From a virus, in the IMG/VR virus record IMGVR_UViG_3300029448_008110, positions 620 through 27,718 of that record: 27,099 nt of DNA; one strand, 5' to 3'. Below, one piece after another: positions 8,113 to 15,794 of the stretch. The stretch's first letter is position 1; each line of letters starts with the position of its first letter. Made by a program: the position numbers and the translations under genes. The notes beneath the pieces were generated by a model, which was not told the DNA's origin, did no database searches, and worked only from the letters and a program-made list of their open reading frames with translations.

Positions 8113-8992
8113 AGAAGGGGTAGAACTATCACGAGGGAAGACAGCATTTGTTATAGGTACAGGTCCTAGTTTGAGAGATATAGATGTATCTTTACTCAAA
8201 GACCATACTACTATAACGTTTAATCGAGCTTATATAGCATTTGAAGATTGGGGTTTCGACCCCACGTATTATCTTGCGATTGACAGTAATGATATTAGAT
8301 CAATTTATAAAGATATTAATAATTTAATACTTAATAGTAATATAGAAAAATTCTTTTTCACAGATACACTCAATAATGAATATTATACTCATAAAGATTC
8401 TTATCAAGACGGTGATATAGTGTCAAGTGACGAAATGCTTGTTGGTAGTGAGAAGGTATATTATCTCTGGCCAGATCTTCAAGCTTTGAATGACCCTGAA
8501 GCATACGCAGCGTTTCTACGTATACGATATAATAACCTTTATCCTAATAAGGAATTGATACCCCACGATAAAGCATATTTTCCGGTGTTTGTCAATGATC
8601 ATTGGTCTAGTAGTACAGGAGGAGCTAATGCTGGATTTTGCGGTATTAAGGTTTTAGCTGCGCTTGGTTATAGTAGGATTGCCTTTGTTGGGTGTGATTG
8701 TCGGTATCAAGACGATAAACAAAGTAATATAGATATAACTACACGTACTGGAGCTGTGGGAGAAGAATACACATCACACGCAGATACAGATATAAATCAT
8801 TTCAGTCCGAAATATTTCGGAAAAGGCATTCATTTCGGAAAACCCAATGAACCAGATATATTAAATATTTGGCGACTTGGCGCTGAGATACTTAAAAGAA
8901 CTGGTATACAGGTGATTTCTTGCACCAAAAACTCTAAAGCTAATGAATGGTATGATTATATACCTTTTGAAGATTTTATTAAAACCATATGA
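8102..8992 (+). CDS. DUF115/MAF-like putative glycosyltransferase
   Basis: This 296-residue protein has a Rossmann-like start, GKTAFVIGTGPSLRDID (12-28), as in the DUF115 / 6-hydroxymethylpterin-pyrophosphokinase-MptE-like family. That family includes the motility-associated factors (MAF/PseE) implicated in transferring nonulosonic acids to flagellin, and it is distantly related to sialyltransferases. A second family feature is GGANAGFCGIKVLAALGYSRIAFVGCD (about 174-200), a helix-strand pair ending in an acidic pocket. It overlaps the aminotransferase by 11 bp and the GT11 gene by 4 bp. It most likely transfers or binds the CMP-activated product of the upstream genes. A protein acceptor such as a phage structural protein is possible but unproven. 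Confidence 0.7.
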   Translation: MNHREGVELSRGKTAFVIGTGPSLRDIDVSLLKDHTTITFNRAYIAFEDWGFDPTYYLAIDSNDIRSIYKDINNLILNSNIEKFFFTDTLNNEYYTHKDSYQDGDIVSSDEMLVGSEKVYYLWPDLQALNDPEAYAAFLRIRYNNLYPNKELIPHDKAYFPVFVNDHWSSSTGGANAGFCGIKVLAALGYSRIAFVGCDCRYQDDKQSNIDITTRTGAVGEEYTSHADTDINHFSPKYFGKGIHFGKPNEPDILNIWRLGAEILKRTGIQVISCTKNSKANEWYDYIPFEDFIKTI

Positions 8993-9789
8993 TAACGTTT
9001 AGACAATTAGGTAGATTTGGTAATTTAGGTAATACTCTATTCCAGTACTCTACTCTACTAGGAGTGAGCTATAAAACTGGTTACGATGTTTTAATACCGA
9101 AACATGATACATACTATGAGCCTAGTTATGAGAATTATAATTATTCTATATTTGACGGCTTTGATATAACTACCCCTATTTTTAAAACAGATACAACAAA
9201 ATATAATTTTGAATATAATGGTATGGATTATAGATCTGATATTTTTCAAATATCAGATAATACTAATTTGCACGGGTATTTTCAAAGTGAAAGATATTTT
9301 AGTTTTTGTAGATCTTTAATTTTAGATAATCTTAAGTTTAAAGAAGATATAATTAACAAAAGCGATATCTTTTTTAAGAATTTAAATATAGACCCAGGAG
9401 AAACGACCTCTATACATGTAAGGAGAGGGGATTACCTTAAAAAAACTCAACATCACCCCATACAACCATCTGATTATTATAAAGAAGCAATTAAGCACAC
9501 TAAAAATAAAAACTACTTGTTTTTCTCAGATGATATTGTATGGTGTAAATCAACATATAAAGATAATAAAAACGTTTATTTTAGTGAAAATAATAACCCG
9601 TTCATAGATTTATACTCAATGTCAAAATGTAAGGATAATATTATAGTTAATAGTAGTTTCAGCTGGTGGGGAGCATGGATGAACTCTCATCCAGATAAGA
9701 AAGTTGTAGCACCTAGTAAGTGGTTTGGGGCGGCTTATAGTCATTATACCGCAAAAGATATAATACCTCAAAGTTGGATGGTTTTATGA
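8989..9789 (+). CDS. GT11 alpha-1,2-fucosyltransferase-like enzyme
   Basis: GT11 enzymes transfer L-fucose (in some cases colitose) from the GDP-sugar in alpha-1,2 linkage to galactose, as in Lewis-type and O-antigen structures. The signature HVRRGDY (143-149), which binds GDP-fucose, is intact. The upstream LGRFGNLGNTLFQY (7-20), DLYSMSKC (207-214) and the NSSFSWWGAW block (221-230) are standard family motifs. The 266-residue length is typical. The GDP-sugar would come from the Gmd and Fcl-like enzymes encoded 2.7-4.6 kb downstream. The gene overlaps both neighbours by 4 bp, indicating coupled translation with the next, unrelated fucosyltransferase-family gene. Confidence 0.92.
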   Translation: MITFRQLGRFGNLGNTLFQYSTLLGVSYKTGYDVLIPKHDTYYEPSYENYNYSIFDGFDITTPIFKTDTTKYNFEYNGMDYRSDIFQISDNTNLHGYFQSERYFSFCRSLILDNLKFKEDIINKSDIFFKNLNIDPGETTSIHVRRGDYLKKTQHHPIQPSDYYKEAIKHTKNKNYLFFSDDIVWCKSTYKDNKNVYFSENNNPFIDLYSMSKCKDNIIVNSSFSWWGAWMNSHPDKKVVAPSKWFGAAYSHYTAKDIIPQSWMVL

Positions 9790-10592
9790 AAATTAATTTA
9801 GTAGATTCTACATTTTCCCATTGCGAAGTCAGTAGTAACCCTCTGCCTATTATTAATAAGGCAAAGCATATACAATGGCTGAGAAGAGACTCAATAAACG
9901 AAACTGTTATCTATACTGATAGTAATATACCATTAGCGGTATCTAGTAAATCTATAGCTTGGTTGATAGAACCAGAAGAAATTAAATCTGCAGGGTATAG
10001 TTTTGTAAGGAAAAATTACAAGAAGTTTAAATCTGTATGGACATATGACCGAGAACTTCTCAATACGATTCCTAACGCAACATTTTACCCGTTTGGTGGT
10101 TGTTGGATTGAGAATAATGATAGAGCAATCCATAAAAAAACTAAAACATTTTCTATAATATCTTCAAACAAAAAACAAACTATAGGGCATAAACTAAGAC
10201 ATCAAATAATTTCAAAATCTAACAATAAAATTGATGTATTTGGGGCGGGTTATGAACCTATAGAAAATAAAATACAAGGATTACGGGATTATAGATATCA
10301 CTTTGTTATTGAGAATGTAAGAAAGGACTATTGGTTTACAGAAAAATTAATAGACTCGTTTATTACAGGTACTATACCTATATACTGGGGGTGTCCTTCT
10401 ATTGGAGATTTTTTCAATACAGATGGTATGGTTATTTTTAATGATTTAATTGAATTGCAGGAGAAATTAAAAAAATGTACAGATAGTTTTTATAACGATA
10501 GGCTTGACATTATAAAAGAGAATTTTAATTTAGCTAGAAAATATACTCTTGCAGAGGATTGGATTTATAGTAATATATTAAATAATGATTAA
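9786..10592 (+). CDS. GT10 alpha-1,3/1,4-fucosyltransferase-like enzyme
   Basis: The GT10 family transfers fucose from GDP-fucose in alpha-1,3 or alpha-1,4 linkage and builds Lewis antigens in animals and Helicobacter. The 268-residue product has the conserved C-terminal donor-binding stretch FVIENVRKDYWFTEKLIDSF (173-192), followed by GTIPIYWGCPSI (195-206). This matches the family pattern F-x-x-x-F-E-N-S-x-x-x-D-Y-V-T-E-K followed by G-x-x-P-V-x-x-G. The N-terminal acceptor domain is divergent and short. I use ATG 9786, which overlaps the GT11 stop (ATGA), rather than an in-frame ATG 12 bp upstream. Together with GT11 it would allow a doubly substituted, Lewis-like epitope if both use the same GDP-sugar. 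Confidence 0.87.
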   Translation: MKINLVDSTFSHCEVSSNPLPIINKAKHIQWLRRDSINETVIYTDSNIPLAVSSKSIAWLIEPEEIKSAGYSFVRKNYKKFKSVWTYDRELLNTIPNATFYPFGGCWIENNDRAIHKKTKTFSIISSNKKQTIGHKLRHQIISKSNNKIDVFGAGYEPIENKIQGLRDYRYHFVIENVRKDYWFTEKLIDSFITGTIPIYWGCPSIGDFFNTDGMVIFNDLIELQEKLKKCTDSFYNDRLDIIKENFNLARKYTLAEDWIYSNILNND

Positions 10593-11769
10593 TTTAGTTA
10601 GTGATACAATAGATAGGGCAGATATTAATAATTTAATCGAATGGCTCAATCAAGAGCCCATACCAAGATTAACTAAAGGACATCTGACAAAGGAATTAGA
10701 AGATGCCTGGGCAAAAAAAATAGGTACTAATTATAGCGTGTATGTTAATTCTGGTTCTTCTGCGTTACTACTAACACTAGCAGCTCTAAAATACTTTGAA
10801 ATTGAGAATGGACCATCCTCGTATAATTTTTTAAAAAACAATAAAATAGTTATTCCAAATTTAAGCTGGGCAACAGATGTTTCGTCTCCACATTTATTGG
10901 GGTATGATGTATCTTTAGTTGATTGTAATTTAGATGATTTAAGCGTTGATATAGAATCATTAGAGAGAATATTTATACAAGAAACACCTGCTGCGCTTAT
11001 GCTAGTATCTGTTTTAGGTTTTGTACCAAAAATGGATGTAATAATCGATCTATGTAATAAATATAATGTTATATTACTTGAAGATGTTTGTGAGTCAATG
11101 GGTTCGGAATATAACAATCGCAAATTAGGGTCGTTTGGTTTAGCTTCATGTTTTTCTCTATACTTCGGTCATCATCTATCTACTATAGAAGGTGGTTTTA
11201 TTAATACCGATAATAAGGATTTTTATAATTTATTATTAAGCATGCGAAGTCATGGATGGGATAGAGACTGTGATAAGGATGTACAAACTTTATGGAGAGA
11301 TAAGTATAATGTAGATGACTTCTCGAGTTTATATACATTTTTTTACCCGGGCTTCAATGTACGTAGTACTGACTTGCAAGCATTTATAGGTTTACGTCAA
11401 ATAAATAAATTAGATAATTATAAAATAAAAAGAAACACGAATTATAAATTATATAAAAAATATATTACAAATAATAAACTAAATTTAGAAGAAAGAACGA
11501 ATGACTTTATATCTAACTTCACATATCCTGTGATTGCGGAAAACAGAAGTAGTATTGTTTCTGAATTACAAAAAAATAACGTAGAGGTTAGACCATTAAT
11601 AGCAGGAGCAATGCATAAAAACCCTTTTATTAAGAAATACATTACTAGAGAACACAATAAGAGTTTCCCTAATTGCGAGCTTGTGGATACTCAGGGGTTC
11701 TATATACCTAATCATCAAGATATTTCGGAAGAAGACATAAAATTTATAGCAAATATAGTAAATGAATAA
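10585..11769 (+). CDS. colD: ColD-like PLP-dependent sugar 3-dehydratase (DegT/DnrJ/EryC1 family)
   Basis: This 394-residue protein has the DegT/DnrJ/EryC1 aminotransferase fold: NSGSSALLL for phosphate binding (55-63) and LLEDVCES with D167 for the pyridine ring. The position of the Schiff-base lysine is a histidine, with H196 in FGHHLSTIEGG. This replacement defines the dehydratases ColD (GDP-4-keto-6-deoxy-D-mannose 3-dehydratase) and RfbH/E1, rather than aminotransferases. Later segments MRSHGWDRD, PGFNVRSTDLQAFIG, VEVRPLIAG and FYIPNHQ follow ColD closely. ColD uses PMP and glutamate to remove the 3-hydroxyl of the Gmd product on the way to GDP-L-colitose. Gmd and an Fcl/ColC-like enzyme are encoded just downstream, which strongly supports this reading. 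It overlaps the GT10 gene by 8 bp. Confidence 0.85.
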   Translation: MINLVSDTIDRADINNLIEWLNQEPIPRLTKGHLTKELEDAWAKKIGTNYSVYVNSGSSALLLTLAALKYFEIENGPSSYNFLKNNKIVIPNLSWATDVSSPHLLGYDVSLVDCNLDDLSVDIESLERIFIQETPAALMLVSVLGFVPKMDVIIDLCNKYNVILLEDVCESMGSEYNNRKLGSFGLASCFSLYFGHHLSTIEGGFINTDNKDFYNLLLSMRSHGWDRDCDKDVQTLWRDKYNVDDFSSLYTFFYPGFNVRSTDLQAFIGLRQINKLDNYKIKRNTNYKLYKKYITNNKLNLEERTNDFISNFTYPVIAENRSSIVSELQKNNVEVRPLIAGAMHKNPFIKKYITREHNKSFPNCELVDTQGFYIPNHQDISEEDIKFIANIVNE

Positions 11770-11821
11770 GGGTACTTGCATCGATATAGCTGGTGTTTAA
11801 ATATTACTGTAGCAATTAATA

Positions 11822-12451
11822 ATGAAAACCACAGACGACTTCAACTGGGATACATATACAACAGAATACGAGAGACAAGTAACTAAAGAATTAGAAATAG
11901 AAGATAAATTAGATCTTATAATTAAAGATTTTACTACTGATTCTAATAATATATATTTTGAAGATAACTTACACCCAAATTGGAAGGAGCTATATTATCA
12001 TGTCTTTAAATTAAAACCAAACTCGATTTTTGAGTGTGGCTGTGGTTGTGCGCATCATTTAATTAATATATCTAAAATATTACCACATGCTGATATATCA
12101 GGTTGTGATTATAGTCAATCTCAAATAAACTTAGGCTATAAGTATTATAATTTAGATAAATATGAATTTAACAAGACATTATTCGTACAGGATTTAACTA
12201 AAAATATCGATACAACAAAAAAATATGAATTTGTATATACTCAAGCAGTAATGTTGCATTTATCATATGAACGCGCTAAGCTCTTTTTATCTAATATGGC
12301 TAAACTTTCTAGTAGATATATTTTCTTTATAGAAAATTTTTCTCAGCATAATTTCTATAATATGGTAGAAGAGGTTATACCGGAATTTGAAATAATTAAT
12401 AACAAAAGTAAATTCTTAGATAATAACTTTATGCTTTTAAAGAGAAAATGA
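11822..12451 (+). CDS. Class I SAM-dependent methyltransferase
   Basis: This 209-residue protein has a Rossmann-type methyltransferase core: motif I as IFECGCGCAHHL (strand plus Gly-rich loop with unusual cysteines), GCDYS as the acidic ribose-binding end of strand 2, VQDL near the adenine pocket, and YTQAVMLHL as motif IV. The order matches small-molecule or sugar O-methyltransferases. It lies between the ColD-like and Gmd genes, so methylation of a sugar is the natural guess; there is no DNA-methylase NPPY or DPPY motif. A 52-bp spacer precedes it, the longest gap inside the second half of the island. Its last 4 bp overlap the Gmd start. Substrate unknown. Confidence 0.8.
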   Translation: MKTTDDFNWDTYTTEYERQVTKELEIEDKLDLIIKDFTTDSNNIYFEDNLHPNWKELYYHVFKLKPNSIFECGCGCAHHLINISKILPHADISGCDYSQSQINLGYKYYNLDKYEFNKTLFVQDLTKNIDTTKKYEFVYTQAVMLHLSYERAKLFLSNMAKLSSRYIFFIENFSQHNFYNMVEEVIPEFEIINNKSKFLDNNFMLLKRK

Positions 12452-13416
12452 AAAAGGCTTTAATTACAGGAATCTCTGGTCAAGATGGTTCATATTTATC
12501 TGAACTCTTATTAGAGAAAGGTTACGATGTATGGGGGTTGATAAGACGTAATTCCTCGTCATCTAATCAAACTTCACGAATTAATCATATTTTTGATAAA
12601 ATAAATTTAAGATACGGTGATCTTACAGACCCGTTATCCTTGATTAATATTATTAAAGAAATTCAACCTGATGAAATATATAATTTAGCTGCACAATCTC
12701 ATGTTAGAGTTAGTTTTGATAACCCTCACTACACAGCTTGTACTACGGGCTTAGGTACATTAAATTTGCTTGAAGCTGTAAGACAAATAAACCCGAGTAT
12801 AAAAATATATCAAGCATCTTCTAGTGAGATGTTTGGTAATAATATAGATTCCGATGGGTATCAGAGAGAGTCTACTCCAATGTCACCTGTATCACCATAT
12901 GGTTGCGCGAAAGTATTTTCATATAATATATGTAATAATTATAAAAATAGTTATAATATGTTTATTAGTAATGGTATTCTTTTTAATCATGAATCCCCGC
13001 GTAGAGGTATAACCTTTGTTACTAATAAAGTAGTTAAATGCGCAGTTGAAATTTATAAAGGAACACGGACTAATTTACCACTAGGTAATCTCAACGCAAC
13101 TAGAGACTGGGGCCACGCAAAGGACTATGTAAAAGCTATGTGGATGATGTTACAGCAAGATACTCCAGATAATTTTGTATGTTCAACTGGCATTTCTCAT
13201 TCTGTTGAAGATTTAGTACGTTATGTTTTCGGTAAACTTGATTTAGATTATAAAAAATATATTATTCAAGATAAACGATTTTTGAGACCAGAAGAGCTCA
13301 GAGATTTGAAGGGTGATTGTAGTAAACTAAAAAAAGCTACCTCTTGGGAACCTATATATAGTTTTGAGACAATGCTCGATGAAATGATTGAGTTTTGGAA
13401 AGAAACGATAATATGA
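12448..13416 (+). CDS. gmd: GDP-mannose 4,6-dehydratase
   Basis: Gmd converts GDP-D-mannose to GDP-4-keto-6-deoxy-D-mannose, the shared precursor of L-fucose, colitose, rhamnose and perosamine. The extended-SDR features are complete: NADP loop TGISGQDGSYL (7-17), RRNSSSSNQTSRI (33-45), LAAQSHVRVSFDNP (80-93), the catalytic SSSEMFG (124-130), Y151 and K155 in SPYGCAK, and NHESPRRG (180-187). At 322 residues it is slightly shorter than the usual 345-370. GDP-mannose must come from the host, since no ManC or ManB is present here. A purine-rich AAAGAG precedes the start, one of the few candidate Shine-Dalgarno sequences in the window. The next gene begins within its stop codon. Confidence 0.95.
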   Translation: MKKALITGISGQDGSYLSELLLEKGYDVWGLIRRNSSSSNQTSRINHIFDKINLRYGDLTDPLSLINIIKEIQPDEIYNLAAQSHVRVSFDNPHYTACTTGLGTLNLLEAVRQINPSIKIYQASSSEMFGNNIDSDGYQRESTPMSPVSPYGCAKVFSYNICNNYKNSYNMFISNGILFNHESPRRGITFVTNKVVKCAVEIYKGTRTNLPLGNLNATRDWGHAKDYVKAMWMMLQQDTPDNFVCSTGISHSVEDLVRYVFGKLDLDYKKYIIQDKRFLRPEELRDLKGDCSKLKKATSWEPIYSFETMLDEMIEFWKETII

Positions 13417-14351
13417 GTATTTTAGTCACAGGTGGTACTAGTACTATTGGTAAACATTTAAAGGAATTTTTACCAGACGCTAAGTATGTATCCTCTTCGA
13501 TGTTTGACTTAACGCGTCAAGAAGAAGTAGAAAGGATGTTTGCATATACAAACCCAACTATTGTTATACACTTAGCAGCAACAGTCGGGGGTATACAAGA
13601 TAATATTAATTACCCGGATCGTTATTTAGAAGAAAACGTTCTTATGAATACGTTTGTTACTAGACAAGCAATGAAACAGAGAGTCAAGAGGTTTATCGGT
13701 ATTCTAAGTACTTGTATTTACCCAGATAAATTATCAGCTGATCAGTATCCTATGACTGAAGAAATGCTTCACTTGGGCCCACCTGCTCCAACAAACTTTG
13801 GCTATGGTTACTCTAAAAGATTACTGGGTGTACAAATAGATACATATAGAAAACAATACAAAAATATAAAATACTCATATATTACTCCCTGTAATCTTTA
13901 TAGCGAATATGATGACTTTCATAATGACAGTAAGGCTCATTTTGTTACTGCTTTATTACAAAAAATTAAAAATGCTGTTAATACAGGATCGAAAGAATTA
14001 AATTTATTCGGTACAGGTACTCCGTTAAGACAATTTATACATTCTAAAGATGTTGCAAGAATTATTAATAGGTGTATTACTTCTGATTTGTATGAAAACT
14101 TTAATGTCGCAGATAGCAGGTGTTTATCTATTCGAGAGTTAGCTGAAACAACATTAAGAGCTTTAGATATTGATCTAGAGTTAAAATTTGATACGTCTAA
14201 GCCAGATGGACAATATCGAAAAGATGTAAGTAATAAAAAATTATTAGAGTTTTTTCCTGACTTCAAATTTACTTCGTTTGAAGATGGTATTCGTTTGGTT
14301 TATAAAAATCTGGTTTTAAATGATACAAGCAAACTACGAAAAAAAGCTTGA
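13413..14351 (+). CDS. fcl: GDP-fucose synthase / GDP-colitose synthase-like epimerase-reductase
   Basis: Fcl (WcaG) performs 3,5-epimerisation and 4-reduction to give GDP-L-fucose. Its relative ColC performs 5-epimerisation and 4-reduction to give GDP-L-colitose. The 312-residue protein has an NADP loop VTGGTSTIGKHL, AATVGGIQDN (56-64), the active-site STCIYP with C101, the GPPAPTN segment (122-128) and Y131/K135 as the Y-x-x-x-K pair. All fit the Fcl/ColC group. The sequence alone does not settle fucose versus colitose; the neighbouring ColD-like gene favours colitose or a mixture. I start it at ATG 13413 in an ATGA overlap with gmd, not at an in-frame ATG 18 bp upstream. GGAAAG about 10 bp upstream is a possible ribosome site. 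This is the last gene of the glycan island. Confidence 0.9.
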   Translation: MSILVTGGTSTIGKHLKEFLPDAKYVSSSMFDLTRQEEVERMFAYTNPTIVIHLAATVGGIQDNINYPDRYLEENVLMNTFVTRQAMKQRVKRFIGILSTCIYPDKLSADQYPMTEEMLHLGPPAPTNFGYGYSKRLLGVQIDTYRKQYKNIKYSYITPCNLYSEYDDFHNDSKAHFVTALLQKIKNAVNTGSKELNLFGTGTPLRQFIHSKDVARIINRCITSDLYENFNVADSRCLSIRELAETTLRALDIDLELKFDTSKPDGQYRKDVSNKKLLEFFPDFKFTSFEDGIRLVYKNLVLNDTSKLRKKA

Positions 14352-14381
14352 TATTACTAGATTAACTCATATACTCACTAT

Positions 14382-14969
14382 ATGATTGTAGAAGATATTA
14401 AATCTTACGATGGTAATCTGATTCATAACAGATTCGCTTATAAATACTTTGGTAAAAAAACTCTTCCAATAGGAAATATTATTGCTTTTCGTTCACCTAT
14501 GTTCGTAGAAGCAGAAGGAATGATTGATAATGAAGACCTTATTAACAACGATTACATTTACTCTGACGATGCTATTAATTTTTGCTGGGAAATTCCTAAT
14601 TTGTGTCCTCTCGGTGCTGTTGCTTTTCAAAGATTACTTAACACACAAATTGCGAACATTCTTTCAACCAATTATATCAAGAAACCTATTGAAGTAGATG
14701 GAGATGACTTGATTGTACATGCAGAGCATAACCAACATAACATTATACAACAAAAAGGTAAGTGTAGCGTTAGTATTACGTATGCAAAAGATAATGTAGC
14801 TATTGGTCATACAGGTATTAACATTGAAGCTGGTAAGAAAGCACCTGCGTTTGCTTTTAGTACTAAACTTAGAGATGAAGAAGCTCATGAATTTATGAAG
14901 AATATTATAGATGTATTCTACTCTATGGCAGATGATATGTTTATTGCTACTACAAAAGTTATTGTATGA
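14382..14969 (+). CDS. DUF366-like protein
   Basis: This 195-residue protein, conserved in outline with the DUF366 family, has no established function that I know of. The supporting pattern is an early acidic VEAEGMIDNEDLINNDYIYSDD region, a middle PLGAVAFQRLLNTQIANIL helix, then GDDLIV, a SVSITYAKDNVAIGHTGINI strand pair and a closing region PAFAFSTKLRDEEAHEFM. This matches the DUF366 layout of an R-G-D-D-x-Y strand followed by S-I-A...H-x-G-I-N. It is soluble, with no signal or membrane segment. It starts 30 bp after the glycan island and is coupled (ATGA) to the clamp-loader-like gene. It therefore belongs to the replication-side operon rather than the glycan genes. The family call is from memory of motifs and is moderate. 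Confidence 0.55.
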   Translation: MIVEDIKSYDGNLIHNRFAYKYFGKKTLPIGNIIAFRSPMFVEAEGMIDNEDLINNDYIYSDDAINFCWEIPNLCPLGAVAFQRLLNTQIANILSTNYIKKPIEVDGDDLIVHAEHNQHNIIQQKGKCSVSITYAKDNVAIGHTGINIEAGKKAPAFAFSTKLRDEEAHEFMKNIIDVFYSMADDMFIATTKVIV

Positions 14970-15337
14970 CGATATTTGACTTTCTTAATAATATTACTCA
15001 TGAGAAGAGTAAGAAAGAATTAGATATATCTGACCAAACCTTATACAGTCCTTATATTATTAATCGCTTTTTATCTCAATACAATAAAGATGTTTGTTAT
15101 ATAATCAATCACACTATGAATAAACATTGCGATGGTAATTTAGATAAAGAGTTTCATTATAAATTTCTTACTAACGTCTTACCAAAGTTAAAAAAGAAGT
15201 TTATCAGATATATTAAAAAGAAAAAAGAAGATAAAAAACCTAATTTTGACAAATGTGCTTCCCTTCATGAAATTTCTAAGAGAGAAGTAGATTTGTATTT
15301 CAAAGAGTTTAACCTAAATACAAAGAAATATGAGTGA
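14966..15337 (+). CDS. 62: Clamp-loader small subunit, T4 gp62-like
   Basis: The 123-residue basic protein matches the short gp62 type of marine T4-like phages. It starts IFDFLNNITHEK, followed by YSPYIINRFLSQY (the P-x-x-x-N-R-x-L-S pattern), and N-x-x-M-N-K-H...LDKEFHYKFLTNVLPK. It then has a lysine-rich stretch (about 58-75% of length) and a C-terminal EISKREVDLYF helix where homologues have S-x-R-x-A. In T4, gp62 joins four gp44 ATPases to load the gp45 sliding clamp for DNA replication and late transcription. gp44 and gp45 are not in this window. T4 gp62 is longer (187 residues). Stop and start overlaps link it to both neighbours. Confidence 0.68.
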   Translation: MTIFDFLNNITHEKSKKELDISDQTLYSPYIINRFLSQYNKDVCYIINHTMNKHCDGNLDKEFHYKFLTNVLPKLKKKFIRYIKKKKEDKKPNFDKCASLHEISKREVDLYFKEFNLNTKKYE

Positions 15338-15794
15338 GTTTGAAAACGCTTTAGATAAATCCGGTATTGAGCTTACGGATTCCCAACGAGATGCATTTGA
15401 TGTATCTGCAAAAAAGAGTCTTATTAACCTAGATACATATAGTAACGATACTTTTAGTCTATATGGTTATAAATTAAACAAAGTATTAGATGATATCTTA
15501 CTAGTACAGTATGTTGATTTATCAGAAGATGGTAAGTCAGTAGTTCGTAATGGAATTCATATTCCATTAGCCCAAGTTCAAAAAACATGGAGACTCGCGC
15601 GCGTTATTTTAGTTGGTCCTTTATGTAAATACGCGCAAGTGGGGGATATTGTTTGTTTCCCAGATGATAAGGGCATTAAAGTAGATAACATTTCAATCAA
15701 GGGTATTGAAAATTCTGTTAGAGATTGTGTCTTCTTGAATGAAGAGAGAATATTCGGAGTATGTGAACCAGAAGAAGTAGATGAAAGTAAGTAG
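15330..15794 (+). CDS. 31: GroES/gp31-like co-chaperonin
   Basis: This 154-residue protein has a GroES-like beta-barrel outline. An opening strand VLDDILLVQYVDLS (52-65) is followed by a polar loop with an I-H-I-P hydrophobic tripeptide-like element (77-79) in the place of the GroEL-binding mobile loop. Then come ARVILVGP (90-97), VGDIVCFPDDKGIKV (104-118) and a final FLNEERIFGVCE (135-146), the usual GroES C-terminal strand. In T4, gp31 replaces host GroES so that GroEL can fold the large capsid protein gp23. An unusual N-terminal extension of about 48 residues precedes the barrel. Similarity is at the level of pattern only; a non-chaperone beta-barrel remains possible. Confidence 0.6.
   Translation: MSEFENALDKSGIELTDSQRDAFDVSAKKSLINLDTYSNDTFSLYGYKLNKVLDDILLVQYVDLSEDGKSVVRNGIHIPLAQVQKTWRLARVILVGPLCKYAQVGDIVCFPDDKGIKVDNISIKGIENSVRDCVFLNEERIFGVCEPEEVDESK

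Noticed and set aside
10585-11769. Annotation as a sugar aminotransferase (DegT/WecE/PerA)
   Set aside because: The Schiff-base lysine is replaced by His196 (FGHHLST), which fits the ColD/E1 dehydratases instead.
13937-14266. 109-codon open frame on the minus strand inside the Fcl-like gene
   Set aside because: It overlaps a clearly homologous gene and shows no family features.
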